64,000 bases of DNA. It comes from CAZTVF01 sp964616985. Lineage in GTDB: Bacteria > Planctomycetota > Phycisphaerae > SM23-33. The notes below the pieces were generated by a model. The model worked only from the letters and a program-made list of their open reading frames with translations, was not told the origin of the DNA and did not search any database. Below are positions 8,174 to 16,335 of the stretch, piece after piece. Position 1 is the first letter of the stretch; every line of letters starts with the position of its first letter. Position numbers and translations under genes: made by a program. Location: contig CAZTVF010000011.1 of assembly GCA_964616985.1 (NCBI GenBank), positions 1 through 64,000 on the forward strand. The letters run 5' to 3'.

Positions 8174-8906
8174 GTTGCCTCCCATTGGAGCCATTGTAGC
8201 CGGCCATGTACCCCACCGGGTCCAGGGCCCCGGCGGCGGCGAAGCCGGCGAGGCGGAGGCGGCAGCTGTCGCAGCGGCCGCACGACAGGCCGGAGGCGTC
8301 GGGGTCGTAGCAGCTGTGCGTGAGCGAGTAATCGACGCCGAGCGACAGCCCGCGGGCGATGATCTGGGCCTTGGTCATGCGGATCAGCGGGGCGTGGATG
8401 GCGAAGTGCCCGCGGCCCTCGACGGCGGCGGCGGTGGCGAGGTTGGCCATCGTCTCAAACGCCTCGATGAACTCCGGCCGGCAGTCGGGGTAGCCGCTGT
8501 AATCGATCGCGTTGACGCCGATGTAGATGTCGAACGCGCCGATGGCCTCGGCGTAGCCCAGGGCGATGGAGAGGAAGATCGTGTTGCGGCCGGGGACGTA
8601 GGTGACGGGGATCTCGCCGTGGTCCTGGCGGTCCTTGGGCACGGCGATGTCGTCGGTCAGCGCGCTGTGCCCGAAGCCGCCGCGGGCGGAAAGGTCGATC
8701 TTCACGATGCGATGCTCGAGGGCGCCCTGCGCCCGCGCCACGGCCGCCGCGGCCTGCAGTTCAAAACGGTGCCGCTGGCCATAGTCGAAGCTCAGCGCGT
8801 GGCAGCGGAAGCCGTCGCCCCGGGCGATCGCCAGCGTCGTGGCCGAGTCCAGCCCGCCGCTGAGCAGCACCACGGCCAGTTTGTCTTTCGCGTCAATCTC
8901 GTTCAC
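8160..8906 (-). CDS. queC: 7-cyano-7-deazaguanine synthase QueC
   Basis: Converts 7-carboxy-7-deazaguanine to preQ0 with ammonia and ATP in the queuosine pathway. It is 248 residues long. The PP-loop SGGLDS is at residues 16-21 and the second ATP motif region SFDYGQRH is near 58. YVPGRNTIFLS is the family's central block. The C-terminus has the zinc cluster: CYD...CGRCDSC. It is transcribed away from queF, which performs the next reduction step. It overlaps the downstream SUMT/HemD gene by 14 bases. Confidence 0.95.
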   Translation of the reverse strand: MNEIDAKDKLAVVLLSGGLDSATTLAIARGDGFRCHALSFDYGQRHRFELQAAAAVARAQGALEHRIVKIDLSARGGFGHSALTDDIAVPKDRQDHGEIPVTYVPGRNTIFLSIALGYAEAIGAFDIYIGVNAIDYSGYPDCRPEFIEAFETMANLATAAAVEGRGHFAIHAPLIRMTKAQIIARGLSLGVDYSLTHSCYDPDASGLSCGRCDSCRLRLAGFAAAGALDPVGYMAGYNGSNGRQRENR

Positions 8907-8947
8907 GCTTCGCCTCTTGGCAATTCGCCGCTTCTACGGTCCCGGCG

Positions 8948-9051
8948 CCATGCCGAAGCTCTGCGACGTTTGCAGGGCGCCGGCATGCTCGCGTGCCTCG
9001 TGGCGGGCATGCCGGCGCGTCGCAAAAGCCGCGACGCTTCGGCATGGCACC
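8948..9051. repeat. Inverted-repeat element in the queC/queF divergent gap (family G)
   Basis: Outer arms GCCATGCCGAAGC (about 8949) and GCTTCGGCATGGC (about 9036), with inner GCGACG/CGTCGC and GCATGC..GCATGCCGGCGCG segments. A shorter relative is at 29177-29226. It separates the divergent queC and queF genes, whose promoters must lie around it. Confidence 0.65.
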
Positions 9052-9109
9052 GGCTCGTACACGTTACTCGTCTTTAACTTTTCGTTCAATCTGTGTATTC
9101 TAGTAATCC

Positions 9110-9445
9110 ATGACCCTTGAGACATTCGACAACCCTTGCCCGCAGCGGGATTATGTGATTCGCCACGTGGCCCCGGAGTTCACCTCCGTCTGCCCCAAGA
9201 CCGGGCAGCCGGACTTCGGCACCATCGAGATCGAGTACGTGGCCGACACGACGTGCCTCGAGCTCAAGAGCCTCAAGTTCTACCTGCAGTCGTTCCGCAA
9301 CACGGGCGTGTTCTACGAGGCCGTCGTCAACCGCATCCTCGACGACCTGGTCGCCGCCTGCCGCCCGCGACGCATGACCGTGACCGGCAAGTTCACGCCC
9401 CGCGGCGGCATTCACAGCGAGATCGCAGCCTCGTATGGAAAGTAA
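9110..9445 (+). CDS. queF: NADPH-dependent 7-cyano-7-deazaguanine reductase QueF (type I)
   Basis: Reduces preQ0 to preQ1 for queuosine tRNA modification. It is 111 residues, matching the short single-domain type I enzymes. The active-site region FTSVCPKTGQPDF supplies the thioimide-forming cysteine near residue 28. LELKSLKFYLQSFRN is the NADPH-binding QueF motif. The nearby FYE replaces the FHE seen in some relatives. GKFTPRGGI closes the domain. It overlaps apbE by 11 bases and is divergent from queC. No preQ1 aptamer was recognised upstream. Confidence 0.93.
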   Translation: MTLETFDNPCPQRDYVIRHVAPEFTSVCPKTGQPDFGTIEIEYVADTTCLELKSLKFYLQSFRNTGVFYEAVVNRILDDLVAACRPRRMTVTGKFTPRGGIHSEIAASYGK

Positions 9446-10562
9446 TCTCCAACCCATCACGCCCACCGGCCGTCGCTCGGCCGCCCTGGCCCTGGTGACG
9501 CTGGCCGTCGTGGCGTCGGTGGTGGTGGCGCTGATCAAGATCGGCGGCTCGGGCACCGAGCTCACCGCCTTCGCCCACCGCCCCGAAGGCGTGATGAGCA
9601 CGCAGTGCAGCCTCACCGCCGTCGCCCGCGCCGACCAGCGGGAGCACGCCCGCAAGGCCCTGTCGGAGGCCGAGGCCGCCCTCCGCGACATCGAAGGCCG
9701 CATGAGCGCCTACATTGCCCGCACCGAACTGGCCAATTTCAACGCGGCCAAGGCGGGCGTGAAGTGCCCGCTGTCGCCCCTGACGATGGAAGTGCTGCGG
9801 ACCAGCCGCGAGGTGCACCTGGCCAGCGGCGGCGCGTTCGACATCACCGTCTTTCCGCTGGTCAAACTGTGGAAGCAGGCCGGCAAGGACAACCGCCTGC
9901 CGGTGGCGCAGGAAGTCGTCGACGCCCGCAACGCCTCCACGTGGGACCAGATCGAACTGCTCGACAGCGCCGCCGTCAAACGCACCGACACCGCGTGCGT
10001 GGACCTGGGAGGCATCGCCAAGGGCTTCGCCGCCGACCGCGCCGCGGCCGTGATGATGGCCCTGGGCATGCGGGGCGGCGTGGTGGACATCGGCGGCAAC
10101 ATCCGCGTCTTCGGCGTCGCCCCCGGCGGCAGCCCCTGGCCGGTGGACATCCAGGACCCGTTCTATGAGGACAAGATCATCGCCACGCTGAGCCTCAGCG
10201 ACGCCGCCGTCTGCACCAGCGCCCACTACAACCGCTTCAGCATGATCAACGGCAAGGCCTACAGCCACATTATCGATCCCAACACGGGCTGGCCGACCGG
10301 GGCGGTGGCGTCGGTGACGGTCGTCGCGCCGACGGCCATGCTGGCCGATGCCTGGTCCACCGCGTTGAGCGTGCTGGGCCCACCGGGACTGGACCGCATC
10401 GGCGGCAAGACCGGCGTCGAGGCGATGCTCATCACGGGCACGGCCGGACGATGGTCGGTGCAGATGACGCCGGGATTCGAGAAACTGCTGTCCGTGCCGC
10501 CGCACCCGCCGGCGGCCGAGCGGCGGGCGACCTCGCAGCCCCGAGCGGGGCGAACGAGGTAA
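9435..10562 (+). CDS. apbE: FAD:protein FMN transferase (ApbE family)
   Basis: Periplasmic flavin transferase of 375 residues that attaches FMN to threonines of redox proteins. The N-terminus has one membrane/signal segment (about 13-37). Family blocks are present: SAYIARTELANFN, GGAFDITVFPLVKLWK, DLGGIAKGFAAD, DIGGNIRVFG and SHIIDPNTGWP. The metal-site MLADAWSTALSVLG motif is near the C-terminus. It begins inside the last codons of queF, suggesting coupling. The flavinylated partner is not evident; the following small membrane protein is a candidate neighbour only. Confidence 0.93.
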   Translation: MESNLQPITPTGRRSAALALVTLAVVASVVVALIKIGGSGTELTAFAHRPEGVMSTQCSLTAVARADQREHARKALSEAEAALRDIEGRMSAYIARTELANFNAAKAGVKCPLSPLTMEVLRTSREVHLASGGAFDITVFPLVKLWKQAGKDNRLPVAQEVVDARNASTWDQIELLDSAAVKRTDTACVDLGGIAKGFAADRAAAVMMALGMRGGVVDIGGNIRVFGVAPGGSPWPVDIQDPFYEDKIIATLSLSDAAVCTSAHYNRFSMINGKAYSHIIDPNTGWPTGAVASVTVVAPTAMLADAWSTALSVLGPPGLDRIGGKTGVEAMLITGTAGRWSVQMTPGFEKLLSVPPHPPAAERRATSQPRAGRTR

Positions 10563-10564
10563 CC

Positions 10565-10975
10565 GTGGCCAACTTCTTCCGCCGCCCGCCATCCTGGCTG
10601 ATGAAGCTCAACCGCGTGATCTGGGCGATCGCGGGCTTCCTCGTCATCGGCTACGTCCCCACGCTGTACGTGAAGAACCCCACGATCAGCATCGCGCTGG
10701 CCGCCTGTGCGGTCATTCCGCTGGGCTCGGGGGCCAAGTCGCTGCCGCGCGCCATCGGCCGCGGCATCGGCCTGGGCGCCGCCGCCGGCATGGCCGTGGC
10801 GATGGCGCTGATCGAAGTGCTGCTGACGGAAGCGTCACAGAAGGACCTGGGGGCGCCCCGCTTCCTGATGCTCTTCACCACCACCACCGCCACAATGTGC
10901 GGCATCGTCTCGGGCATCTTCTGGTACATCGCCAAACGCCGCCGCCAGCGCATCGAAGACCAGTGGCGCGGGTGA
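10565..10975 (+). CDS. Small inner-membrane protein, unknown function
   Basis: 136 residues with about four hydrophobic stretches (starting VIWAIAGFLVIGYV, then ISIALAACAVIP, GLGAAAGMAVAMALIEVLL and LMLFTTTTATMCGIVSGIFWYIA), ending in a basic tail KRRRQR. It starts at a GTG two bases after the apbE stop, with CGAGGT five bases before it, so co-expression with apbE is likely. No family was recognised. Confidence 0.6.
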   Translation: MANFFRRPPSWLMKLNRVIWAIAGFLVIGYVPTLYVKNPTISIALAACAVIPLGSGAKSLPRAIGRGIGLGAAAGMAVAMALIEVLLTEASQKDLGAPRFLMLFTTTTATMCGIVSGIFWYIAKRRRQRIEDQWRG

Positions 10976-11085
10976 TTGCCCCCCGCTCCGGGTGCGCTGC
11001 TCCGGGTGCCGCCATGGCACCCCATCGGCGAAGCTTGGCACCGCGCGGCAAGACATGGCCACGGACCAACTCGATGGCGCGGCCG

Positions 11086-12204
11086 CTACTTCGTCGCGTC
11101 GGTCACCCACATGGACTTCTCGTCGAAGCCGGTGATGTAGTAGAGCCTGGCGCCGGAGAGGGCGGCGGCCCAGGCGCCGTCCTCGATGAGCGTGCGGGGC
11201 GGTTTCCCTCGCGGCCATAGTTGCACGGCGGCCCCTTCGGGACGGGTGCGGACGGACTGGATGGTCAGCACCGCGCCGTCATCGCCGACCGACAGCGGCA
11301 GCACCCGCGCATCGAGGCTCCAGCGTTCGTCGCCCGTCGTCGCCAGCACCTCCACCCGCGCCGGCGAGGCGTTGGCGTCGGCCGGCGGGCGGGACTGGAA
11401 CGCGATGTACTTGCCGCCGGGGCTCACGACCGGCATCGTCACCACCTCCGACAGCGTCCCCAGCGATCGCAGCACCTTGCCGCCGGGCTGCATCGCCAGC
11501 ATCGACGCACGGTCGTAATCCTTCATGTTCAGCGGGGCCGTCGGGGCGTTGGCGTCGCAGCCGCACACGATGACGCTGCCGCTGGCGTCGCCCGCGGCGA
11601 TGATGCCGCGAATCGCGATCTCGCCGCTGGTCTTGCGGGCGGGGTCGAAGATGCGGATCGGCTGGAGGTCGGCGTTGGCATCGACCGCGCTGACGGCCAG
11701 GCGAGGGCCCATCCACACGGGGACCACCATCAGCCCCTCGGCCAGGCGGGTGCAGCTGCGGTCCAGAAGGTCCATGAGGAACACGGCCGCCCCCCGCTGC
11801 TCGCCGGTGCGGATGGCGCGGATGGCGAGGAACTTGCCGTCGGGCGAGAACGTGGCGTTGAGGGCGTAAGGCGCGTCCTTGAGTTCCTCGGCCAGCACGT
11901 CGGAAAGCTCGACGAGGTTCTTGCGTTCGATGTCGGCCAGCCAGCAGCGGAAGATCGGGGCCGATCGGTTGGAGGAGTCGGCCAGCACGGGCAGCACGGC
12001 GAAGCGGCCGCCCTCGCTGACGGCGAAGCCGACCGGGTCGACCCGCTCAAACTTCGGCAGTTTCCAGCCCGCCGGCATCGCCACCGGCCTGGTGGCCGTG
12101 CCGGTGGTGCTGCGCGTGACCGGCGCGGGGCGCGAGGCGGGCTGTTGAGCGCCGGCCGCCAGGGCCAGGGCAGCGAGTGTTACAGCGAGCGCGGCCTTGT
12201 TCAT
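11086..12204 (-). CDS. Secreted beta-propeller-like protein, paralogue 3 of 3
   Basis: Unknown function, 372 residues, with a signal peptide (MNKAALAVTLAALALAAGA). It matches the two tandem genes near 3-5.5 kb: SPDGKFLAI blades, APLNMKDYDRASMLAMQPGG aligned with SPLTMKDFDAASTVLMEPNG, then LGTLSEV and SPGGKYIAF, ending GARLYYITG. Between signal and body is a Thr/Pro/Arg-rich linker. The start is set by GAGGATC ahead of the ATG; a 12-codon upstream extension has no such site. The gene is isolated and bounded downstream by a short repeat-like region and upstream by REP palindromes. Confidence 0.68.
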   Translation of the reverse strand: MNKAALAVTLAALALAAGAQQPASRPAPVTRSTTGTATRPVAMPAGWKLPKFERVDPVGFAVSEGGRFAVLPVLADSSNRSAPIFRCWLADIERKNLVELSDVLAEELKDAPYALNATFSPDGKFLAIRAIRTGEQRGAAVFLMDLLDRSCTRLAEGLMVVPVWMGPRLAVSAVDANADLQPIRIFDPARKTSGEIAIRGIIAAGDASGSVIVCGCDANAPTAPLNMKDYDRASMLAMQPGGKVLRSLGTLSEVVTMPVVSPGGKYIAFQSRPPADANASPARVEVLATTGDERWSLDARVLPLSVGDDGAVLTIQSVRTRPEGAAVQLWPRGKPPRTLIEDGAWAAALSGARLYYITGFDEKSMWVTDATK

Positions 12205-12244
12205 GTGATCCTCTTTGGTTTTGCGTGCCGGCAGCGTCATTGAC

Positions 12245-12349
12245 CGGGTGCCATGCTTTTAGGCCGCAGACCAAAAGCATGTTTACACCAATGCCCGCGT
12301 ACATCTCGAACATGCTTTTGGCCCTTCGCGCCTAAAAGCATGGCACCCG
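12245..12349. repeat. REPIN: pair of inverted REP palindromes (A4/A5)
   Basis: Two REP cores, 12252-12281 and 12311-12342, face each other with their GTTTAC-type ends inside and GGTGCC ends outside. Two inverted REPs with a short spacer is the REPIN structure that RAYTs mobilise. The left core has lost two bases of the inner stem. Confidence 0.78.
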
Positions 12350-12375
12350 GCATACGCAGCTTCGGCGTTGTTGGC

Positions 12376-12395
12376 GGCGGCCTGGGAAGGCCGCC
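12376..12395. repeat. Palindromic repeat family C, copy 1
   Basis: GGCGGCCTGGGAAGGCCGCC: GGCGGCCT and AGGCCGCC arms with a 4-base loop. Other copies are at 21153, 39693, 43781, 48394 and 48436, always between genes. Confidence 0.75.
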
Positions 12396-12414
12396 GCCCG
12401 TGAAGGCGCGTGAA

Positions 12415-12442
12415 AAGGCCCGCGGCGCGGGCCGCGGGCCTT
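12415..12442 (-). terminator. Rho-independent terminator of the aldolase gene
   Basis: Perfect 12-bp stem AAGGCCCGCGGC / GCCGCGGGCCTT with a 4-base loop, 16 bases after the fba stop, followed on the minus strand by TTTT. This is the clearest intrinsic terminator in the window. Confidence 0.8.
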
Positions 12443-12457
12443 GATTCATGCGAAGGC

Positions 12458-13480
12458 TTACTTGCCCTTCTTGACGTAGAACTCGACCATTTCCTTGCAG
12501 GTCACGGGCTTGATCTTGCTGCCGTGGCCGGCCTGGCCGAACGCCTTCATGCGATCGACGCACACCTTGCGCATCGCCTCGCGGGCGGGCCCAAGGTAGT
12601 CGCGCGGGTCGAACTTGTCGGGCGTCTCGCCGAAGACCTGGCGGATGGCGCCGGTCATGGCCAGGCGGTTGTCGGTGTCCACGTTGATCTTGCGGACGCC
12701 GTGCTTGATGCCGCGCTGGATCTCTTCCACCGGCACGCCGTACGTTTCCTTCATCTTGCCGCCGAACTTGCGGATGACTTCCAGCAGTTCCTGCGGCACG
12801 GACGACGAACCGTGCATGACCATGTGGCAGTTGGGCAGACGCTTGTGGATGGCCTCGATGATGTCCATCTTCAGCACTTCGCCCGTGGGCTTCTTGGTGA
12901 ATTTGTACGCGCCGTGGCTGGTGCCGATGGCGACGGCCAGGGCGTCCACGCCGGTGTCCTTGACGAACTGCTCGGCCTGCGCGGGGTCGGTGACGTGCTC
13001 CAGACCGGTGCCGCCGGCGCCGTGGCCGTCCTCGATGCCGCCCAGCGTGCCGATCTCGCCTTCGACCGTCACGCCCCTGGCGTGCGCGGCCTTGACGACC
13101 TCGCTGGTGACCTTGACGTTGTACTCATACGTGCTGGGCGTCTTGCCGTCATCCGACAGCGAGCCGTCCATCATCACGCTGGTGAAGCCCTGCTCGATGG
13201 CCGACAGGCACGTGGCCGGGCTGTTGCCGTGGTCCTGGTGCATGGCGATGGGCAGCGAGGGGTTCAACTCGGCCGCCGCCAGCATCAGGTGCCGCAGGTA
13301 GGCGTCGTTGGTGTACTTCCGCGCGCCGCGGCTGGCCTGCACGATCACCGGCGAATTCGTCTCCTTCGCGGCTTCCATGATGGCCTGGATCTGTTCCATG
13401 TTGTTGACGTTGAAAGCGGCCACGCCGTAGTTGTTTTCGGCGGCGTGATCCAACAGGATTCGCATCGGTACCAGTGGCAT
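12458..13480 (-). CDS. fba: Class II fructose-bisphosphate aldolase
   Basis: Zinc-dependent aldolase of 340 residues that interconverts fructose 1,6-bisphosphate with DHAP and G3P in glycolysis and gluconeogenesis. Metal and substrate residues are visible: HQDHG near residue 80, VEGEIGTLGG near 140, GTSHGAYK near 187, MHGSSSVPQE near 222 and KINVDTDNRLA near 265. Length and sequence resemble the Calvin-type subgroup, though no Calvin genes are seen here. GAGGTT precedes the ATG. A TATAAT box lies 49 bases upstream and a strong terminator follows, so it is monocistronic. Confidence 0.95.
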   Translation of the reverse strand: MPLVPMRILLDHAAENNYGVAAFNVNNMEQIQAIMEAAKETNSPVIVQASRGARKYTNDAYLRHLMLAAAELNPSLPIAMHQDHGNSPATCLSAIEQGFTSVMMDGSLSDDGKTPSTYEYNVKVTSEVVKAAHARGVTVEGEIGTLGGIEDGHGAGGTGLEHVTDPAQAEQFVKDTGVDALAVAIGTSHGAYKFTKKPTGEVLKMDIIEAIHKRLPNCHMVMHGSSSVPQELLEVIRKFGGKMKETYGVPVEEIQRGIKHGVRKINVDTDNRLAMTGAIRQVFGETPDKFDPRDYLGPAREAMRKVCVDRMKAFGQAGHGSKIKPVTCKEMVEFYVKKGK

Positions 13481-13528
13481 TGTGAACCTCGTTTATCTAG
13501 GGTGCTCTTGTCCAAAACCAGTCCGGGG

Positions 13529-13534
13529 ATTATA
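13529..13534 (-). promoter_or_regulatory. fba: Candidate -10 box for fba
   Basis: Perfect TATAAT on the minus strand, 49 bases before the fba ATG. At 17-base spacing the -35 is a poor TTTCCA, so the promoter call rests on the -10 alone. Confidence 0.4.
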
Positions 13535-13620
13535 CGGACAGACGGCGGGGATGGAAACCCTAAATGATCCTGTTTCGCGGGCGGTGACGATGCCTGGGGC
13601 CAGTCCGCGCGGCGACGGGA

Positions 13621-13792
13621 AGAGAGCGGGATTTTAGGATGATTTCAAGGATTAACGGATTAAGAGAGGCAGTGGCGATCCTGCCGAGCGCTCGCATGAG
13701 CCGTAACCGCGGCATCGCGACTGCCTCAGAGAAGCGAAGCCATCCGGCTTCAATCCCTTAGTCCTTGAAATCATCCTGGAATCCCGCTCTCT
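13621..13792. repeat. 172-bp nested inverted-repeat element
   Basis: Outer arms of about 40 bases (13621-13660 and 13753-13792) match with few differences; both start AGAGAGCGGGATT and contain AGGATGATTTCAAGGA. A second pair of arms, GAGGCAGTGGCGAT (near 13666) and ATCGCGACTGCCTC (near 13714), is nested inside. No open reading frame of note lies within. The rest of the gap from 13481 to 13927 holds the fba promoter region and nothing else recognisable. Confidence 0.8.
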
Positions 13793-13927
13793 CTTCGATC
13801 CGAGCCAACGCCATCGCCGGCGTCACCGACCGCAGAAAACCGACCGCAGAAAAGAGTCGCCTCCGCCGGTCGGGCCGGTATCATGGCGGAATCGGAGAGT
13901 TCAATGAGTATCACCAAGGAGCAGCAA

Positions 13928-14734
13928 ATGAAGAACGTCAAGATCGCCGGCGTCACGGTCAGCAAGTTCATCATCGGCGGCAACCCGTTCAGCGGGTTCT
14001 CGCACCAGAGCATCGAGCGCGACGGCGAGATGCGGCACTACTACACCACCGAACGCATCAAGAAGACGCTGCGGGCGGCCGAGAAGCTCGGCGTGCGGAC
14101 CCACATCAGCCGCGCCGACCACCACGTCATGCGCTACCTCATGGAATACTGGGACGAGGGCGGCAAGATCAACTGGCTGGCCCAGACGTGCCCGGAAGTG
14201 GGCTCGATCCAGCGCGCGGTGCAGAACGCAATGTCCGGCGGCGCCGCCGGCTGCCACATCCACGGCGGCGTGATGGACTACGCGGTCCTCAACAAGCAGA
14301 CGAAGGAAATCCCCGACGCCATCAAGATGATCCGCGACGCGGGCCTGGCCGCCGGCATCGCCGGGCACAACCCCAAGGTCTTCCAGTGGGCGATGGACCA
14401 TCTCGACGTCGACTACTACATGTGCTCGCACTACAACCCCACCAACCGCGGCGCCGGGGCCGAGCACGTCCACGGCGTGCAGGAGTGGTTCAACGAGGAG
14501 GACCGCACGGCAATGATGGCCGTCGTCGACAAGCTCCAGAAGCCGGTGATCCATTACAAGATCCTCGCGGCCGGGCGCAACAAGCCCGCCGAAGCCTTCG
14601 CCTTCACCGCCTCGCACATGAAGCCCCACGACGCCGTCTGCGTCGGCGTGTTCATGGGCGACGACGCCGCCTTGATCCGCAAGGACCTCGCCCTGCTGGA
14701 CAAGGCATTGAAGGCAACGAAGCGAAGCAAGTAG
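13928..14734 (+). CDS. TIM-barrel-like protein, possibly aldo/keto-reductase-related
   Basis: 268 residues, cytoplasmic, no signal peptide. It begins MKNVKIAGVTVSKFIIGGNPF, recalling the first strand of aldo/keto reductases (a substrate-side GGNPF turn). It continues with alternating strand/helix segments such as GVRTHISRADHH and PVIHYKILAAGR, where a reductase would have its catalytic region; the canonical catalytic tetrad could not be assigned. The start is the ATG after AAGGAG; an ATG 15 codons earlier is weaker. It lies 119 bases before a Gfo/Idh/MocA oxidoreductase and a GH36-like gene, suggesting a carbohydrate role. Function unproven. Confidence 0.6.
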   Translation: MKNVKIAGVTVSKFIIGGNPFSGFSHQSIERDGEMRHYYTTERIKKTLRAAEKLGVRTHISRADHHVMRYLMEYWDEGGKINWLAQTCPEVGSIQRAVQNAMSGGAAGCHIHGGVMDYAVLNKQTKEIPDAIKMIRDAGLAAGIAGHNPKVFQWAMDHLDVDYYMCSHYNPTNRGAGAEHVHGVQEWFNEEDRTAMMAVVDKLQKPVIHYKILAAGRNKPAEAFAFTASHMKPHDAVCVGVFMGDDAALIRKDLALLDKALKATKRSK

Positions 14735-14853
14735 AGATTGTTCGTTGAGGTCGTGGAATGGTGGGCAAGCTTGCCACGGCGAGTCTCGCCTGCGGCGGAC
14801 CTGCCCGCCCTACGGCGGAACGGTGGGCAAGCCCCACGCTACAGGAGTAAATA

Positions 14854-16104
14854 ATGTCCAAGCCCGTGACAGTGATCATTGCCGGCTGCGGCGGACGTGG
14901 CAGCGGCTATTCGCAGTTCGCCCTGGAACACCCCGACCGCATGAAGGTGGTCGGCGTGGCCGAGCCCATCGATACCCGCCGCGACCGCATGGTGCAGTGG
15001 CATAAGGTGGACGCGGCCAACGTGTTCACCGACTGGCGGCAGATGGCCCAGCGGCCTCGGTTCGCCGACGCCGTGATCGTGGCCACGCAGGACGCGATGC
15101 ACGCCGACCCGGCCGTCGCCTTCGCGGGCCTGGGCTATCACATGCTGCTGGAAAAGCCCATGGCCCCTACCGAGGCCGACTGCCGCCGCATCGTGCAGGC
15201 GGTGACCAAGGCGGGCAAGCTGTTCGCCGTCTGCCACGTGCTGCGGTACACGGCCTACACGCGGAAGCTCAAGGCCCTGGTTGATTCCGGCCTGATCGGC
15301 GAGATCGTGTCGCTGCAGCACCTCGAGCCCGTGGGCTATTGGCACCAGGCGCATTCGTTCGTCCGCGGCAACTGGCGCAACGAGAAGGAATCGTCCTGCA
15401 TGCTGCTGGCCAAGAGCTGCCATGACCTCGACTGGATCAGCCACATCATGAGCACGCCCTGCCGCAAGGTGTCGTCGTTCGGCTCGCTGAGGCACTTCCG
15501 CAAGGAGTGCAAGCCCGCGGGGGCGGCGGCGCGCTGCCTCGACTGCCGCATCGCGGACCAGTGCCCCTATTCGGCGATGAAGATTTACCTCGGCCGCGTC
15601 AAGGCGGGGCAACTGGGCTGGCCGGTGGACGTGCTGACCGAGGACACGACGGTCGCGGGCGTGACCGAGGCCCTCCGCACCGGCCCGTATGGGCGATGCG
15701 TGTACGAGTGCGACAACGACGTTGTCGACAACCAGGTCGTCAACATGCTGTTCGACGGCGGGCGGACGGGCACGTTCACGATGACCGCGTTCAACGCCTC
15801 GGCCCACCGCAAGACGCGGCTGTTCGGCACCAAGGGCGAGCTTTACAGCGACGGCCCGCGGATCGAGCACTTCGACTTCATGACCGACAAGACCGAGGTG
15901 ATCGACACCGAGGCCGGCGATGCGACGATCCTCGGCGGCCACGGCGGCGGCGACTACGGCCTGATGACCGCGTTCATCCAGGCGGTCGCCGACAACGACG
16001 CCAGCAAGATCCTCTCGGGCCCCGCCCAGACGCTCGAGAGCCACATGATGGTCTTCGCGGCGGAACGGGCTCGCCTGCGCGGCACGGTCGAGGACGTGAT
16101 CTGA
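14854..16104 (+). CDS. Gfo/Idh/MocA-family oxidoreductase
   Basis: NAD(P)-dependent sugar-type dehydrogenase of 416 residues. The N-terminal Rossmann fold has VIIAGCGGRGSGYS, and the family EKP motif is at residues 100-102 (LLEKPMAP). The C-terminal domain has the dimer-forming sheet and YGLMTAFIQAV. A four-cysteine patch near residues 218-235 (C-x8-C-x2-C-x5-CPYSA) is seen in some subfamilies and could bind a metal. AGGAGT lies just upstream of the ATG. The substrate is unknown; it sits between the TIM-barrel gene and a GH36-like enzyme. Confidence 0.9.
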   Translation: MSKPVTVIIAGCGGRGSGYSQFALEHPDRMKVVGVAEPIDTRRDRMVQWHKVDAANVFTDWRQMAQRPRFADAVIVATQDAMHADPAVAFAGLGYHMLLEKPMAPTEADCRRIVQAVTKAGKLFAVCHVLRYTAYTRKLKALVDSGLIGEIVSLQHLEPVGYWHQAHSFVRGNWRNEKESSCMLLAKSCHDLDWISHIMSTPCRKVSSFGSLRHFRKECKPAGAAARCLDCRIADQCPYSAMKIYLGRVKAGQLGWPVDVLTEDTTVAGVTEALRTGPYGRCVYECDNDVVDNQVVNMLFDGGRTGTFTMTAFNASAHRKTRLFGTKGELYSDGPRIEHFDFMTDKTEVIDTEAGDATILGGHGGGDYGLMTAFIQAVADNDASKILSGPAQTLESHMMVFAAERARLRGTVEDVI

Positions 16105-16133
16105 TCGGGGCCGCCCAGGGCATTCGCATTCTC

Positions 16134-16181
16134 GTGGCACGGGCATCTTGCCCGTGCGTCCCACGGGCGTCCCGCCCGTGG
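16134..16181. repeat. Double-hairpin repeat family D, copy 1
   Basis: Two consecutive hairpins, CACGGGCATCTTGCCCGTG and CCACGGGCGTCCCGCCCGTGG. A near-identical copy is at 50613-50660 and a related GAGACGCCC version at 19541-19587. Confidence 0.75.
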
Positions 16182-16335
16182 ATATTCGAGAAACACTGCA
16201 GGGGCGAGACGCCCATGCCACAAGAAGCCGAGAACGCGATTGCCCTGCGGGCCGCCGAGGGCGCGGCATCTGCCGGCGCAAGGCTAGGCCGCAGCGTCCG
16301 CCCGACGCGGGCCTTTGGAGCGGGTTGGAGAAGAT

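Noticed and set aside
8907..9109. preQ1 riboswitch upstream of queF or queC
   Set aside because: No preQ1 aptamer-like core was found; the structure present is explained by the family-G inverted repeat.
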